The position numbers and the translations under genes are program-made. A model generated the notes under the pieces. The model searched no databases, was not told the origin of the DNA, and saw nothing but the letters and a program-made list of their open reading frames with translations. From Platanthera guangdongensis (Eukaryota > Streptophyta > Magnoliopsida > Asparagales > Orchidaceae), in contig CM077151.1 in NCBI GenBank assembly GCA_039583875.1, positions 23,492,208 to 23,556,207 of the forward strand: DNA of 64,000 nucleotides, written 5' to 3'. Below, one piece after another: positions 1 to 10,484 of this stretch (position 1 is its first letter; the number at the start of each line of letters is the position of its first letter).

Positions 1-1294
1 TTCATGGATAAGCGAGGCACGAAGGAGATATCAAAAGCTCCCTGAGTGCTCCACTCCTTCTAGAATGTTGCAAAGGGGATGAACAGTCACCACCCAAATT
101 GAGTGTGTTTGAAAATAGGGCCTGCTCTTCCTTGTTGAGATGATCAGGGCGAACGCCAACTTCTCTAGGATAGGGTATCGAAGCTCTGCTTTTTTAAGAC
201 ACTGTTGACATAATAGATTGGTAGCTTCTTCTTCCTCTCCTCCCGGACTAGGACGGAGCTCAAAGCCTCCGCCGCCACCCCAAGGTACAAAGCAAGATCT
301 TCTCTCTCCTTTGGTCCTTGGAGTAATAGAACCTCAGTGAGTTGCTCCTTCAGGGCTTGGAAGGCCTCCTCGCACTCCCTGGATCATTTGAACTTCTGAT
401 TGCCTCGCAACATTTTGAAGAAAGGGGAGGACTTCTCTCCCGCCCGAGAGAGGAACCTGCTCAGCCCTGCAAGCTTTCCCGTCAGGCGCTGAATCTCTTT
501 GGCGCTTCGAGGCGACTCCAACTCCAATATTGCTTTTACCTTGTCATGCTTGGGCTCCACTCCCCCCCCCCCCCCGGGGGTGAGGAGGTGAACCAAAACT
601 TTCCTCTGCTGGCTTTGAAAACACACTTCGGGGGTGGGGTGGGGTGGGGGGGGGTGGGGGGGTGGGCGGGGGCGGGGTCAGCCTCATCTTGAACTTCTGC
701 AGGGTAGCAAAAGTTTTCGCCAGATCCTGGAGGTGGGAGCACACGTCCTTGCTCTCTATCATAAGGTCATTGACATACACCTCCAAATTCTTTCCCCTCT
801 GCTCCCAAAAAACTCGATCCATCATCCTCTGATATGTCGCTCTCACATTTTTCAACCCAAAAGGCATCATCTTGTGACAGTAGCATCCATTTCTCATGAT
901 GAATGAGACATCTTTGACATATGGCGGGTGCATCCTGATCTGATGATAACCTGAAAAGACGTCCAAAAAATTTATTACAGAAAAACCGATGGCTGAGTCT
1001 ACCAGCGTGTTGATCATAGACAAATGATAACAATCTTTAAGACATGCTTTATTTAAAAGAGAGAAATCGATACACATCCTCCATCTGTCATCCCCCTTTT
1101 TTCATCATTACTATATTGGAGACCCAGCTTGTATACTGGATCCCTGATACAAACCCGGTCTTCAGTAGATTCTCCACCTCCTCTCGGATAGGCTCCTTCA
1201 GCTTGTCAGCAGCAGACCTCTTTTGGCGAATGGGGCGAGCACCCGGGTCGAGATAGAGGCGATGACATGTCACATCCGCATAATTGCCCGACAT
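1..1294 (-). pseudogene. Reverse transcriptase-RNase H of the Tat-like element
   Basis: From 1294 downward the minus strand reads the RT fingers (LDPGARPIRQK, VENLLKTGFVSGIQ) and breaks near 1088. It continues with DVFSGYHQIRMHP and MPFGLKNVRATYQRMMDRVF, then the box that should be Y-V/I-D-D, here YVND. After a simple G/C-rich tract (about 550-690) that disrupts the frame, 626-384 carries the connection region (SAKEIQRLTGKLAGLSRFLS). Bases 1-340 still translate as an RNase H segment (LYLGVAAEALSSVLVREE) with stops. The lost catalytic Asp, frameshifts and stops mark a pseudogene. Confidence 0.78.
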
Positions 1295-1557
1295 GATTGC
1301 AACACTTCAGGCGAAGATGTCCACGTTCCACTGGACGCAAGCCCAGATCTTCTCCTGGTCCTCTGGGTTCAGCCCTCTGCTAATCCGCACCTTCTTTATC
1401 CTCTTGTCCCAGGTAAGGACCTCCCAGTCCACTACTTCCTCCACCGCCTCCAGCCGAGACTGCTCCTCCAACTTGCTCTCCCTCCTCCCACCTCGGGCGA
1501 GGACCTCCTCCTCTTCCTCTTCCTCCTCTACTTCCGCCACAACTCTGGCCTGCTCTT

Positions 1558-2292
1558 CTAGAACCCTGTTGAACTCCTTTGCCTTGCCTTGTCATGAAAT
1601 GGTATTGACAACCGTGACGAGGGCACGTAACGAAAAGCGTTGATGATGAGGCGTCCAAATATGGCGTTGTAACTACTCGGAGCGTCAACAATGACGAACC
1701 AGTAGTTCCTGGATGTTCCTCCCAACGTCACGTGGAGTTCGACTCCTCCCTCCACCTCCTTCCTTTCCCCAGAGAACCCAAACAACGGTCTGTCCAAGGC
1801 CAACACCCTTCGTGCTTCCACCTTCATCTCATCGAAGGCTTTCTTGAAGATTACGTTCACTGAACTTCCATTATCGACCAGGATCTTGGAGACCGTGAAG
1901 TTCTCTATGTCCGTCTGAATCACCAAGGCGTCACAGAACGGGTCCTCGTAGTCTGACATATCCTTCGACGAGAAGGTAATCATCTCCTTTTGGGGCGGGG
2001 TCAGGGAGGTCGAGGCAATGCTCCCCCGAAACATTGTTTGGAGGATCCCCTTTCGTGTGGCCTCAATCCCTACTCCTCCATGGATCACCATGATTCCTCC
2101 TCGGCTTCCCACATCAGCCCAGACCTCACATACATCTTCTTCCCCCGCTCTTTTTGCTACCACCTCTTCGATTCGCACCTGCTGCTGTTGCTGCTGCGCC
2201 GGGCCTCTCGCCCTCCTCAACTCTAAAAACTTTGGGCAGGTGGCCGTTTTGTGGCCCTCCTCCCGATGGAAGTCACAATAAGGCAACGCCAC
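1558..2292 (-). pseudogene. Gag C-terminal zinc region and aspartic protease of the Tat-like element
   Basis: An open frame of 244 codons. It starts with YCDFHREEGHKTATCPKF, a Cys/His cluster typical of Tat gag. It contains a protease active-site block ILVDNGSSVNVIFKKAFDEM about 130 residues in, and later GGTSRNYWFVIVDAPSSYNAIFGR, the flap and C-terminal protease block. The poly-Gln run at 2165-2190 (CTG/CAG repeats) is a small local expansion. The frame is open here, but upstream gag and downstream RT are broken, so it is unlikely to make an active protein. Confidence 0.75.
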
Positions 2293-2354
2293 CCTGCCCC
2301 TTCATCCTCCGGCCGAAACCACTCTCATGTTTCCCCTTTCTCTTCGCCTGATAG

Positions 2355-3379
2355 TCATGGACTATTGAGGTGGGGGTAGGAGAGGCCTCTGGGCCGGTCT
2401 CCACCCCATGGGGTTGAACCATCCTTGCCCTCCGTTGAAGTTTCCCCCAGCATGGAATCCTCTCCCTTGGTCCTGAACGGGACCTCCCTACAGCCTCCCG
2501 ACCGCCCGGTTAAACGGCTCCTGCTGTCGCCATCCTCGTTCTTGTCCCTTGTGTTGTCCTCGATACCCCTATCCTCTTGGATCATCCCCTATCCTCACCT
2601 CCAGCTGCTTGTGTCCTCCCTGCTCCTTCGCTTCGCTCTCCCCCAACTTTGCCAACTTTTTGGCGAACGTCGGGTTCGCCGCCTCCCCATCAATTTCCTT
2701 TGTCGCTCTCGCCATCAACTCCTTGAAGGAGAGGGGGGCTCTCGGTTTAGCTCCATCCTGAAGAACCCCTGACGAAGCTCAAGTGTGAAGGTCATCATCG
2801 GGGTATACCCTGGCACCTCGTGGACTAGGAGAACCTCCTCCTGGAACCTGTCAACATAGCTTCCCAATGTCTCCTCTGGCCCCTGCTTTACTACGAACAA
2901 GAACTCTGCACCCTTCTTCTATTTCGTCGACGTCGAGAACGCAACTGGAAGCTCCGACTCAGATCCTCGAAACAGTAGATTGAACAGGGGGGAAACTGGC
3001 GAAACCAGTCCCTTGACTTCCTGGAACGTGATGTGAAAAGTCGACACTTGAAGGCGTCTGACATTTGCTTGATGGAGACTAAATCTTCAAATCACGGAAC
3101 GTGCTGAACGAGATCATCTCTGCCGGTGTAGTAAGACATCTCCGGCTCCCAGAACCCCTCTGGAACTGGGGCTGGGACGATCAACTCTCTAAAAGGACTT
3201 CCTCCCCCTGCAGGGCGAGCCGGCTGATCTCGCGCCATCAGCTCGCCAAATTTTCCTGCACTCGCCGAGCTGGAGAACAACTCTCGCCCGACTAAATCGC
3301 GCTCGCTGCCTTTGGCCGCTACCTCCTTCCCGAGTCGCCTACTTGGGGAGTTCTCGCCGAGTAACTGGGGTGCGACCAC
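2355..3379 (-). pseudogene. Gag N-terminal part of the Tat-like element
   Basis: Three frame pieces (3379-3092, 2900-2715, 2585-2355) follow one another on the minus strand. The first ends PEMSYYTGRDDLVQHV, the usual Tat gag opening of the structural domain. The second has FVVKQGPEETLGSYVDRF, matching the gag QGPxESLxxYxxRF block. The third is a charged Arg/Gly/Asp-rich linker before the zinc cluster. Stops and frameshifts between the pieces show decay. Confidence 0.6.
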
Positions 3380-3595
3380 CGGGGCGGAAGGCGTTGAGCA
3401 CTTGCCTCGCGTGGCGAAAGCATGATGTAGGGTCTCTATAATCTCCCTCTTTAATTCTTTGAACAGCTTTACTGTGACAAATCCCGCCGGGGGTTGCGAG
3501 TCGCCCAGATCGTCCCCTTGCCCTTAACTACCACCTATGAGACTTACTCAGGATTTTCTTGTGCAAACTATGGTCCACGCTCACCGCACAAAATA

Positions 3596-4470
3596 TGTTG
3601 GAACCGGAATCTGGTTCTAAGAGCAGTTTGGACCTAAGAGGGTAACTTGCACCTATTTATCCCAAGTAAGAGCACTTGACCGGTTGATTCAAACTAAAAA
3701 ACAGACCATGAGCTGCAGCGGGAAGCACCCCCCCCCCCCCCGCCCAACACACTCGGAAGATTAAAGATAGCTTCCCCTCCTTAGCCAATGCTGAGCTGGG
3801 TACCTTGGAGGGCACTTGGGGCCAACCAGGACCAACCAGAGGAGGAAGAAGTAAAAGAAAAGGAATCCCCTCCAAAGGTGTCCATGTGGTCTATTTATAG
3901 TTTTTCACGACTGGTCTGCGGATAGCGGAATCCTGCCTTTCGGTTTTAATATGTGCAACCCAAATTGATCTGCCAACACCGAAACTCCACTGTTTGAAGG
4001 GCTATTAGCAAGCCAAAATGGGTCCCCTTAGAGAACTATTGTTGGGCGAGTCGACCACTTGCCTGAGGAGGCGAGTGTCTGGAGAAGCCCGTACTCGCCG
4101 CCCGTCCTGGCTCGAGGGTGAGTGCGGGCCACATCGCCCCACTCGCCCTCCACCTGCACTGCCTGAGGCAAGTGCGGACCAAGTCGCCCCACTTGCCTCC
4201 CTATTTGCTCTCGGCCCTCGCCCTGCGCGAGCCCGAGAGGTATTCCTCCCCTCGCCTACTCAGCTCGCCTGGGCCTGAATGGTTCTCTCTGGCCTTGAGC
4301 TCTTTTGAGCAACTTGAGTTGAGCTAGCACGTGAGCACAAATTCAAACTACATGCATCAAGCTCGAGTCCATTTTTTGTCAAGCTTTCCTAGAACTTGAT
4401 TTGTCTGCACCCTTAGGTGAGATCCCCTCCTCTTTTGTGAGTAGAACTTCCTTTTTCCATTTCTGAGAAC
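3596..4470 (-). repeat. LTR (5' LTR) of the Tat-like element
   Basis: The inner edge starts with TG at 3596 (plus strand tgttggaacc), next to the non-coding leader before gag. A minus-strand TATA box CTATAAATAG lies at 3900-3891, as expected for an LTR promoter firing toward gag. A C-run is at about 3730-3743. Compound GAG/CTCGCC-rich sequence fills 4020-4270. The outer edge is not proven; no second LTR copy is in the window. Confidence 0.45.
3891..3900 (-). promoter_or_regulatory. LTR TATA box (minus strand)
   Basis: CTATAAATAG on the minus strand, inside the LTR and about 500 bases before gag. This is a textbook position for the core promoter of an LTR retrotransposon. Activity is not implied, because the element is decayed. 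Confidence 0.5.
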
Positions 4471-4788
4471 TTTAAAATCCAATCTTGTTACACAATAATA
4501 GACAACTCCATAGGTCGATGTCATTAGTTAGGTTTAAGTATGACCAAGAGGATTTGATGCGGAGTAGAGACGAAAACGAGCTTGGGGCCCATTCGGGGCT
4601 GATTTGACAACTTACCATATATGACGTGCCCGAATCGACGACCTGACTCCGTATATGCGTCCGGATTCGCATTGCGAATTATTTTCATATATAGCTTTGT
4701 ACTTTTGGGTTATTATTTCATGTAATTTTGGCCCCGAGACCAAGGACCAATCAAAGCAGTTGATTTCGGGTGCCCTAATTTTATTTCT

Positions 4789-4796
4789 TATAAATA
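4789..4796 (+). promoter_or_regulatory. TATA box of the 5' LTR
   Basis: TATAAATA in the 5' LTR. The equivalent place in the 3' LTR (9392-9399) reads TAGAAATA, so the core promoter has decayed in one copy only. The position agrees with a U3/R boundary near 4820. Confidence 0.5.
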
Positions 4797-5082
4797 GTAT
4801 ATGTAGGGTTGTCGTCATCTTCATTGCGGAAATTTGGAGTCTTCTTCCTCATTTCCGGTGATCTCTCCGCGGTGCCGACTCTGTGAACCCCATAGGTGAT
4901 GACTCCTTGGGTAAGCCTTGTATCTTTTGATTTTTTTCCTCCTCCCCACCCTCCACCCTTCCATTTTTGTTGTCCAGCCCCTGCAAACAGCAGCCCCCCA
5001 TCCGTTTTCCCCTTTGTCCAACCACTACTATTGTGCAGAAACCCCCTCCATCCGCACCTCCTTCAAACCGCCACCACCGACC

Positions 5083-5566
5083 TAGGCCTGCAAACGAGTC
5101 GAGCTCGAGTCGAGCTCATCAAAAAGAGACGGCTCGAGCTCGAGCTTCTTTTTTCGAGCTCGAGCTCGAGCTTGTGCTCGACGAGCCTATTTTAAAAGGC
5201 TCGGGCTCGAGCTCGACGAGCACGGTTCGAGCTCGAGCTCGAGCTCAGCTCGACGAGCTCGAGCTCAGCTCGAATTTAATATTTTATTAATAATATAAAA
5301 CTATTATTTTAATAATATTATATTAATATTATGTTAATAATATAATATATTAAAATATTTAATACTAATAATATATATTATTTAATTTAAAAAAAGCTCG
5401 CGAGCCGGCTCGCGAGCTCGTGAACAGGTTTAATTAGGCTCGAGCTCGGCTCGAAATCAGGCTCGAGCTCGACGAGCTCGAGCTCGACGAGCTCGAGCTT
5501 GAGTTGAGCTTTTTTCGAGCCGGCTCATCGAGCTTTCGAGCCGGCTCAACTCAACTTGCACCCCTA
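5083..5566. mobile_element. hAT-type MITE made of GAGCTC palindromes, TSD CACCGACC
   Basis: A 484-base insertion with an exact 8-base duplication CACCGACC at 5075-5082 and 5567-5574, the hAT superfamily hallmark. The ends are TAGGCCTGCAAAC and (reverse complement) TAGGGGTGCAAG, a known style of hAT terminal repeat. Both arms are dense in GAGCTC/CTCGAG palindromes, and the core (about 5275-5390) is almost pure A/T. No coding capacity. Confidence 0.85.
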
Positions 5567-6324
5567 CACCGACCCCCCATCCCCTGGCCGTCGCCCCTCC
5601 ACAGCAGGCTGCATGCCATTTTTTTGCCTAGATCCGGCCAGCAGCCTCTCCCCTCCCTATTCCAACCTTACCACCGCCTTCCCCACAGTCCGCAGCCCTC
5701 CCCTTTCACTGTCAGCACCCCAAACAACCTGCTTGGCTGTTTTTAGTCCCAAAACAGTCTAGATTTGTCCGTTTCCAGCCAGATCCAGCCGCCCCGCCTC
5801 TTCACCTTTGTTGTCATCACCCCCCATCCCGTGGATCCTCCTCGAAACAGCCACCAACACCAAATCTGTCTAGATCTGGGTATTTTAGCCTGACTCCAGC
5901 CATCCCCTGCCCCATTCCAACCATCGGATTCCCTATTTGAGCCTTCCAATGTTCAGATCTTTTTATTTACAACAGCCCTAATAGTCGTAATGTGTTTTGT
6001 ATTGGTTTGTTCGGTTGGAAACATTATTATGATTTGAATATTATGTGTTCGCTTGGGAATCTAGTTTATTATGTTATTTGTTCTTGAGAAATCTCTAACT
6101 GCATGAAGGGTTTATTCGTCGCGCGCTCATGCTTTGATCCTCCACGTGGAGGAAAGCCTAAACTTGCCTCGCTTAAATAAATTATTTTTTTGCCTTGTCT
6201 TGAATTATTCTGCGTGAGATGATATTATTTATTATCTAATATGTGATCTAACCGTCGGATTTGTATATCACTTAGGGTTAGGTCGCAGATTTTTTCGCCG
6301 CCTATAGATTCGTCATGCGTCAAT

Positions 6325-6337
6325 TGGTATCAGAGGC
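6325..6337 (+). other. Primer binding site, tRNA initiator-Met
   Basis: TGGTATCAGAGGC lies two bases after the 5' LTR end. It matches the complement of the 3' end of plant tRNA-iMet (TGGTATCAGAGC), which primes minus-strand DNA synthesis in many plant LTR elements. Confidence 0.8.
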
Positions 6338-6344
6338 AGGTTGC

Positions 6345-7046
6345 GCACACTTTTCGATACGTAGTCGTAGAGTCTATAGGTTTTTCATTATTTCCAGCCG
6401 TCACAATTATTCCTCTCCTCACTTTGGAGGTCTCGAGTTCACTTGCACCCGCTCTCACAAAGCCCAGTTAGAGAGACCCTCATGTTACTATGACGATTAT
6501 TTTCGATCGCAGCACACCACTTTTAGAGATCGTGTTGACGCACAGACACGGCCATACTACACTAGAAACAATCATTATGATGATTGTCGTTGTTCATATC
6601 CTTGCACGCAAGCGGATCGTGTTGATCCTTCAACTCGACTCGATTACCTTAAAGATGACTATTATGAGGATCGTCGCTTTGAGAGAGATCTTGAGAGACA
6701 ATTTCGTACTGTTGCCCCTTCCTTTGATGGCTCATCGAGTCTCGAGTCTTTCAGCTATTGGCTCGTGGATATGGAGTACTATCTTGATCATTCTGAGTTG
6801 AAACTTGGACTTTTAGATCAGGCGACGACTTATCGGTCTAGCGTTGAGAGAACCCAGGAGCGAGACCGTCTTCGTCGCATCACTAGTTGGGTGGACATGA
6901 AACGTACATTGTGTCAGAAATATTTGCCTTCATCGTATCGAAATCGCTTGTTCGACCGATTATTTTCCCTTCAGCAAGCATCCAAGTCTGTCGCTGAGTA
7001 CAGGGACCGCTTTGACGAGTTAGTTGTGAGGAGTGATATCCGATAG
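6345..7046 (+). pseudogene. Gag of the non-autonomous gypsy element
   Basis: The frame open to 7046 carries a gypsy gag core: FDGSSSLESFSYWLVDMEYY, then WVDMKRTLCQKYLPSSYRNR and LQQASKSVAEYRDRFDELVV. A stop at 7044-7046 truncates it. The next frame resumes at once with FRSDNRTKVIYYSSMSLELT, the gag continuation, so one frameshift or stop separates two halves of gag. Packaging of a non-autonomous RNA might not need this protein. Confidence 0.7.
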
Positions 7047-7054
7047 GACCATCC

Positions 7055-8077
7055 ATGACCACTTCTCGATTTCGGTCTGACAATCGTACTAAGGTGATTT
7101 ATTATAGCTCAATGTCGCTCGAGTTGACATATCAGCTTGCTCTTCGTTATGAACAGTCTTTGAGATTTGCAAGAGCTAATCGATTGGACCCTCACCTTGA
7201 CCTCCGCAGTCTGAGCTCCTCCCACATCGTGGACCCCACTTTGCTTATCCTTGTTCCGTCAGACATGACTGAAGTGATACCTGATACGGATTGCTCTCAC
7301 CCCTGTGAGGTGCTTAATCCGGTGAGTGATCTATCTTTTGTTTCTGATTCTCCTCTGGTGACCCCGACTGAGGCTGAGCGACCTATTGAGTTTGTAATGT
7401 TGTGCCCCTCACCCACACCTTTTCTTCTGCCAAGCACCGGGTTAGTTAGCACCCCAACCACAGACCCATTTCTTGACACCGCACCCGCAGACCCATTATT
7501 GACTGTAGGTCAATGTCGCCCTCCTATTGTTGTTGCTCTAAGTCACATCACGATCGAGAGTCCAGAGTCTGGTGTTGATCTCGTAGTGACTATGTCATCC
7601 ATTCACTGGGACACTATCCCGCACGAGGGTACTCATATGAAGGATCATGACCCCAGTGACAAGTTCTTTGACGACCCCCCTGTTGAGCCTCCTGATGAGT
7701 CACCACATCCTCGTGAGGATGTGATTCAGGTGAGTCGCTTGTTTACGAGTTCAGAGATATTGACGGCTCTTCAATTATTATCCCTGGCCTTGCCCCAGAG
7801 GATGGATATTGTGTGGAGCATTGAGTGTCTAGGGCACCACCTGTTGACGCACCACACTCTTGATAAGTTTTGGGAAGCACCACCTGCTGACACATCACAC
7901 GAGTACTTCATTTTCGGGGATACTACCCATACTATAGAGTCACGCCTTCTAGTCTGTGTACACGATTTTCACACAGATGGTTGTCTCATCCGCGATGACT
8001 TTTCGTACACACCTCCTGATGAGCCCCCTGATGTTTTACGTTCATTGAGAGACATTTGGCTCGCTACGAGCTCGTAA
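7055..8077 (+). CDS. Open frame of 340 codons: gag tail followed by unrecognised sequence
   Basis: The first 50 residues continue gag (SMSLELTYQLALRYEQSLRF). From about residue 60 the protein is rich in Pro, Asp, Ser and Thr, with several PPDE/PPVEPPDE acidic-proline stretches and no zinc knuckle, protease D-S/T-G or RT motif. It sits where protease through integrase core would be in an autonomous relative. A second frame at 8078-8350 repeats the theme (RDEFFYTPSREPPDRPPNFR resembles IRDDFSYTPPDEPPD at the end of the first), so part of it is internally duplicated. I cannot assign a function. Confidence 0.45.
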   Translation: MTTSRFRSDNRTKVIYYSSMSLELTYQLALRYEQSLRFARANRLDPHLDLRSLSSSHIVDPTLLILVPSDMTEVIPDTDCSHPCEVLNPVSDLSFVSDSPLVTPTEAERPIEFVMLCPSPTPFLLPSTGLVSTPTTDPFLDTAPADPLLTVGQCRPPIVVALSHITIESPESGVDLVVTMSSIHWDTIPHEGTHMKDHDPSDKFFDDPPVEPPDESPHPREDVIQVSRLFTSSEILTALQLLSLALPQRMDIVWSIECLGHHLLTHHTLDKFWEAPPADTSHEYFIFGDTTHTIESRLLVCVHDFHTDGCLIRDDFSYTPPDEPPDVLRSLRDIWLATSS

Positions 8078-8390
8078 TTGAGTATAGATGTCTCACGCAG
8101 TCATCTAAACACCCGTCACATACGGGATGAGTTTTTCTACACTCCATCGAGAGAGCCTCCTGATAGGCCACCAAATTTTAGAGACGTCCCGGTTATTATT
8201 AGACTTTCCCATAGCAGGCATGTAGCGTCTGTCGTGTTTCATTCGCAAGAGTTTGTTGAGTCGTTTCTTCATCATTTGCATGAGTTGTTGTGTTGTCTGT
8301 TCATTGTTTGCATGCGTGTCATGAGTCGTCCGACGAATAATCCATATTGATAATAAATCTTGTAAATCACATGTTGATGTTCATTGGCAA

Positions 8391-8960
8391 GTGCAGATAC
8401 TTCATGAAGGCGAGCTGGTGATGGTGAGAATTTGCGTTGTGAGGCTCTGTGCGAGGCTTGCTAAAAGTTTGAGCGTTCGACGAATGGGTCCCTACTCAGT
8501 CCTGAGACACATCGGGACAAATACTTATGAAATGGGCATCCCCATGAGCATGGGTGCCCATACCGTGTTCAATGTCGAGCACCTGGCGCCATACTTTGCA
8601 CCTCTCGAGTATTTGGGCCCACACCTTGGCGGCCCTCCCGAGCCTTTATTGTTGTTTTTACCACCACCACTCAGTCTACCGACGAGCCCTTGCCACCACA
8701 TTTTTTGCCCCGTCCTCAGCCCATTATTGACCCCCACTTACCCGGGATCCTGTCCCCAACGGCTTCACAATTGGCACCTCAAATCCCACCAGATCCTTCT
8801 ACTAGTGTGTTGAGAGATGAGCTTATCACTGAGATCATTGCACATGAGTTTGCCCCCTCTACAGACAGTCTTGTGTGTCGCTACCTGGTTCGCTGGCGCG
8901 GATGACTTTTCACTGACGACACTTGGATGCTATCAGCGGAGCTTGATCGACTCACCTCGG
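8391..8960 (+). pseudogene. Integrase C-terminal domain and chromodomain-like tail
   Basis: The segment GELVMVRI, LSVRRMGPYSVLRHIG and HTVFNVEHLAPYF is the gypsy integrase C-terminal block that normally follows the catalytic core. After a Pro-rich linker in another frame, ITEIIAHEFAPSTDSLVC and RYLVRWRG with DDTWMLSAELDRL resemble a chromodomain (Tyr/Trp cage region W-x-G). The catalytic core is absent. At least one frameshift lies near 8640-8690. Confidence 0.65.
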
Positions 8961-9157
8961 GATTTCGACTTCAGTACGACCGTCTCAATTCATCGGAGAT
9001 GGAAGCTTTCAGTCCGGATGAGTTGATTGGCAGGGACACTTTTCCGGCGACGACACTTGGATGATCTCTGGTGGACCACTTCGAGTTTACCTGGCTTACA
9101 GCGAGAGAATTTTGATCCCTATTCATCGGGAGATGAATTCTTTCAAGTCGGAGAGAT

Positions 9158-10479
9158 TAATGTGGATCAGAGACGAGGACGAGCTTTGGGCCTATTCATG
9201 GCTGATTTGGTGACTTACCATATATGGCGTGCCCGGATCGACGATCCAACTCCGTAGATGCGTCCAGATTCGCATTGTGAATTATCATCATATATAGCTT
9301 TGTACTTTTTGGTTTTTATTTCATGTAGGTTTGGCCACGAGACGAACGACCAATCAAAGCCGTTGATTCTGGGTGCCCTAATTTTATTTCTTAGAAATAT
9401 GATATGTAGGTCGCCGTCATCTTCATTGCTGAAATTTGGAGAGTCCTCTTCCTCATTTCCGGTGATCTCTCCGCGGTACCGACTCCGTGAAATCTCTAGG
9501 TGACGACTACTTGGGTAAGCCTTGTATCTTCTGATTTTTTTTCCTCCTCCCCCACCATTCACCCTTCCATTTTTGATGTCCAGCCCCTGCAAACAGCAGC
9601 CCCCCATCCGTTTTCCCCTTTGTCCAGCCACTACCACTGTACAGAAATCCCCTCCATACGCACCTCCTTCAAACCGCCAGCCACCGCCCCCTCAACACCT
9701 GGTCTCCACCCCTCCACAGCAGGCCGCAGACCATTTTCTGCCCAGATCCGGCCAGCAGCCCCTCCCCTCCATATTCCAGCCTTTCCGCCGCCTTCCCCAC
9801 AGCCCGCAACCCTCCCCTTTCACTGCCACACCCCAAACAACCTGCTTGGCTGTTTTCAACCCCAAAACTGTCCAGATCTGGCCGTTTCCAGCTATAACCA
9901 GCCGCCCGCCTCTTCCCCTTTGCTGTCATCACCCCCCATCCCGTGGATCCTCCTCGAAACAGCCATCCAACACCAAATCTGTCTAGATCTGGGTATTTTA
10001 GCCCGGTTCCAGCCATCCCCCGCCCCAATCCAACCCTCCTAATCCCCAACCAGCCCTCCCTTTACCCGATCCGGTCCACCAACCAATGGATTCCCTCTTT
10101 GAGTCCTCCAACGTTCAGATCTTTTTATTTGCAACAGCCCTAACTTTCGTAATGTGTTTTGTATTGGTTTGTTAGGTTGTAAACATCGTTATGGTTTGGA
10201 TATTATGTGTTCGCTTGGGAATCTAGTTTATTATGTTATTTTTTCTTGAGAAATCTCTAACTGCAAGAAGGATTTATTTGTCGCGCGCTCGTGCTTTGGC
10301 CCTCCACGCGGAGAAAGTCTAAGCTTGTATCGCTTAAATAAATTATTTTGTCTTGTCTTGAATTATTCTGTGTGAATGATATTATTTACTATTTAACATG
10401 TGATCTAACCGTCGGATTTGCATAGCATTTAGGGTTAGGTCACAGATTTTTCCACCGCCTATAGATTCGCCCTACGTCA
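9158..10479 (+). repeat. 3' LTR of the non-autonomous gypsy element
   Basis: It starts TAATGTGG (the expected TG has become TA) directly after GTCGGAGAGAT and ends CCTACGTCA, followed by the TSD GGATT. It is about 1322 bases and uninterrupted. The 5' copy by contrast carries a MITE. Confidence 0.82.
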
Positions 10480-10484
10480 GGATT

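Larger units (their letters stand above)
1..4470 (-). mobile_element. Decayed Ty3/gypsy retrotransposon, Tat lineage, left part outside the window
   Basis: Reading on the minus strand, an LTR (3596 to about 4470) is followed by gag (3379 to 2355), a CCHC-like segment and protease (2292 to 1558), reverse transcriptase (1294 to about 700) and RNase H (about 400 to 1). Integrase and the other LTR would lie left of position 1. The RT wording (VDFxxLNKAC, MPFGLKNxxATYQRMM) and the YCDFHREEGHKTATCPKF motif are typical of plant Tat/Retand elements. Several frameshifts and stops separate the pieces, and the catalytic aspartate pair reads YVND. It is dead. Its orientation is the same as the host gene whose 3' part may continue past this region. 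Confidence 0.8.
4555..6322 (+). repeat. 5' LTR of the non-autonomous gypsy element
   Basis: It begins TGATGCGG after the TSD and ends ATGCGTCA immediately before the primer binding site. Without the 484-base MITE and its 8-base duplication it is about 1276 bases, similar to the 3' copy. It retains a TATA box at 4789. It contains a pyrimidine-rich leader-like stretch (about 4930-5080 and 5570-5950) that matches 9540-10080 in the 3' LTR. Confidence 0.85.
4555..10479 (+). mobile_element. Non-autonomous Ty3/gypsy element with both LTRs, TSD GGATT
   Basis: Two related LTRs (4555-6322 and 9158-10479) flank a 2.8 kb interior. The 5-base target-site duplication GGATT is intact at 4550-4554 and 10480-10484. 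A tRNA-iMet binding site follows the 5' LTR, and a purine-rich tract (gtcggagagat) precedes the 3' LTR. The interior codes for gag, then a long open frame without recognisable pol domains, then an integrase C-terminal and chromodomain-like segment. Protease, RT, RNase H and the integrase core are missing, so the element would depend on a relative. The 5' LTR holds a separate MITE at 5083-5566. The LTRs differ at many sites, so the insertion is old. Confidence 0.88.
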
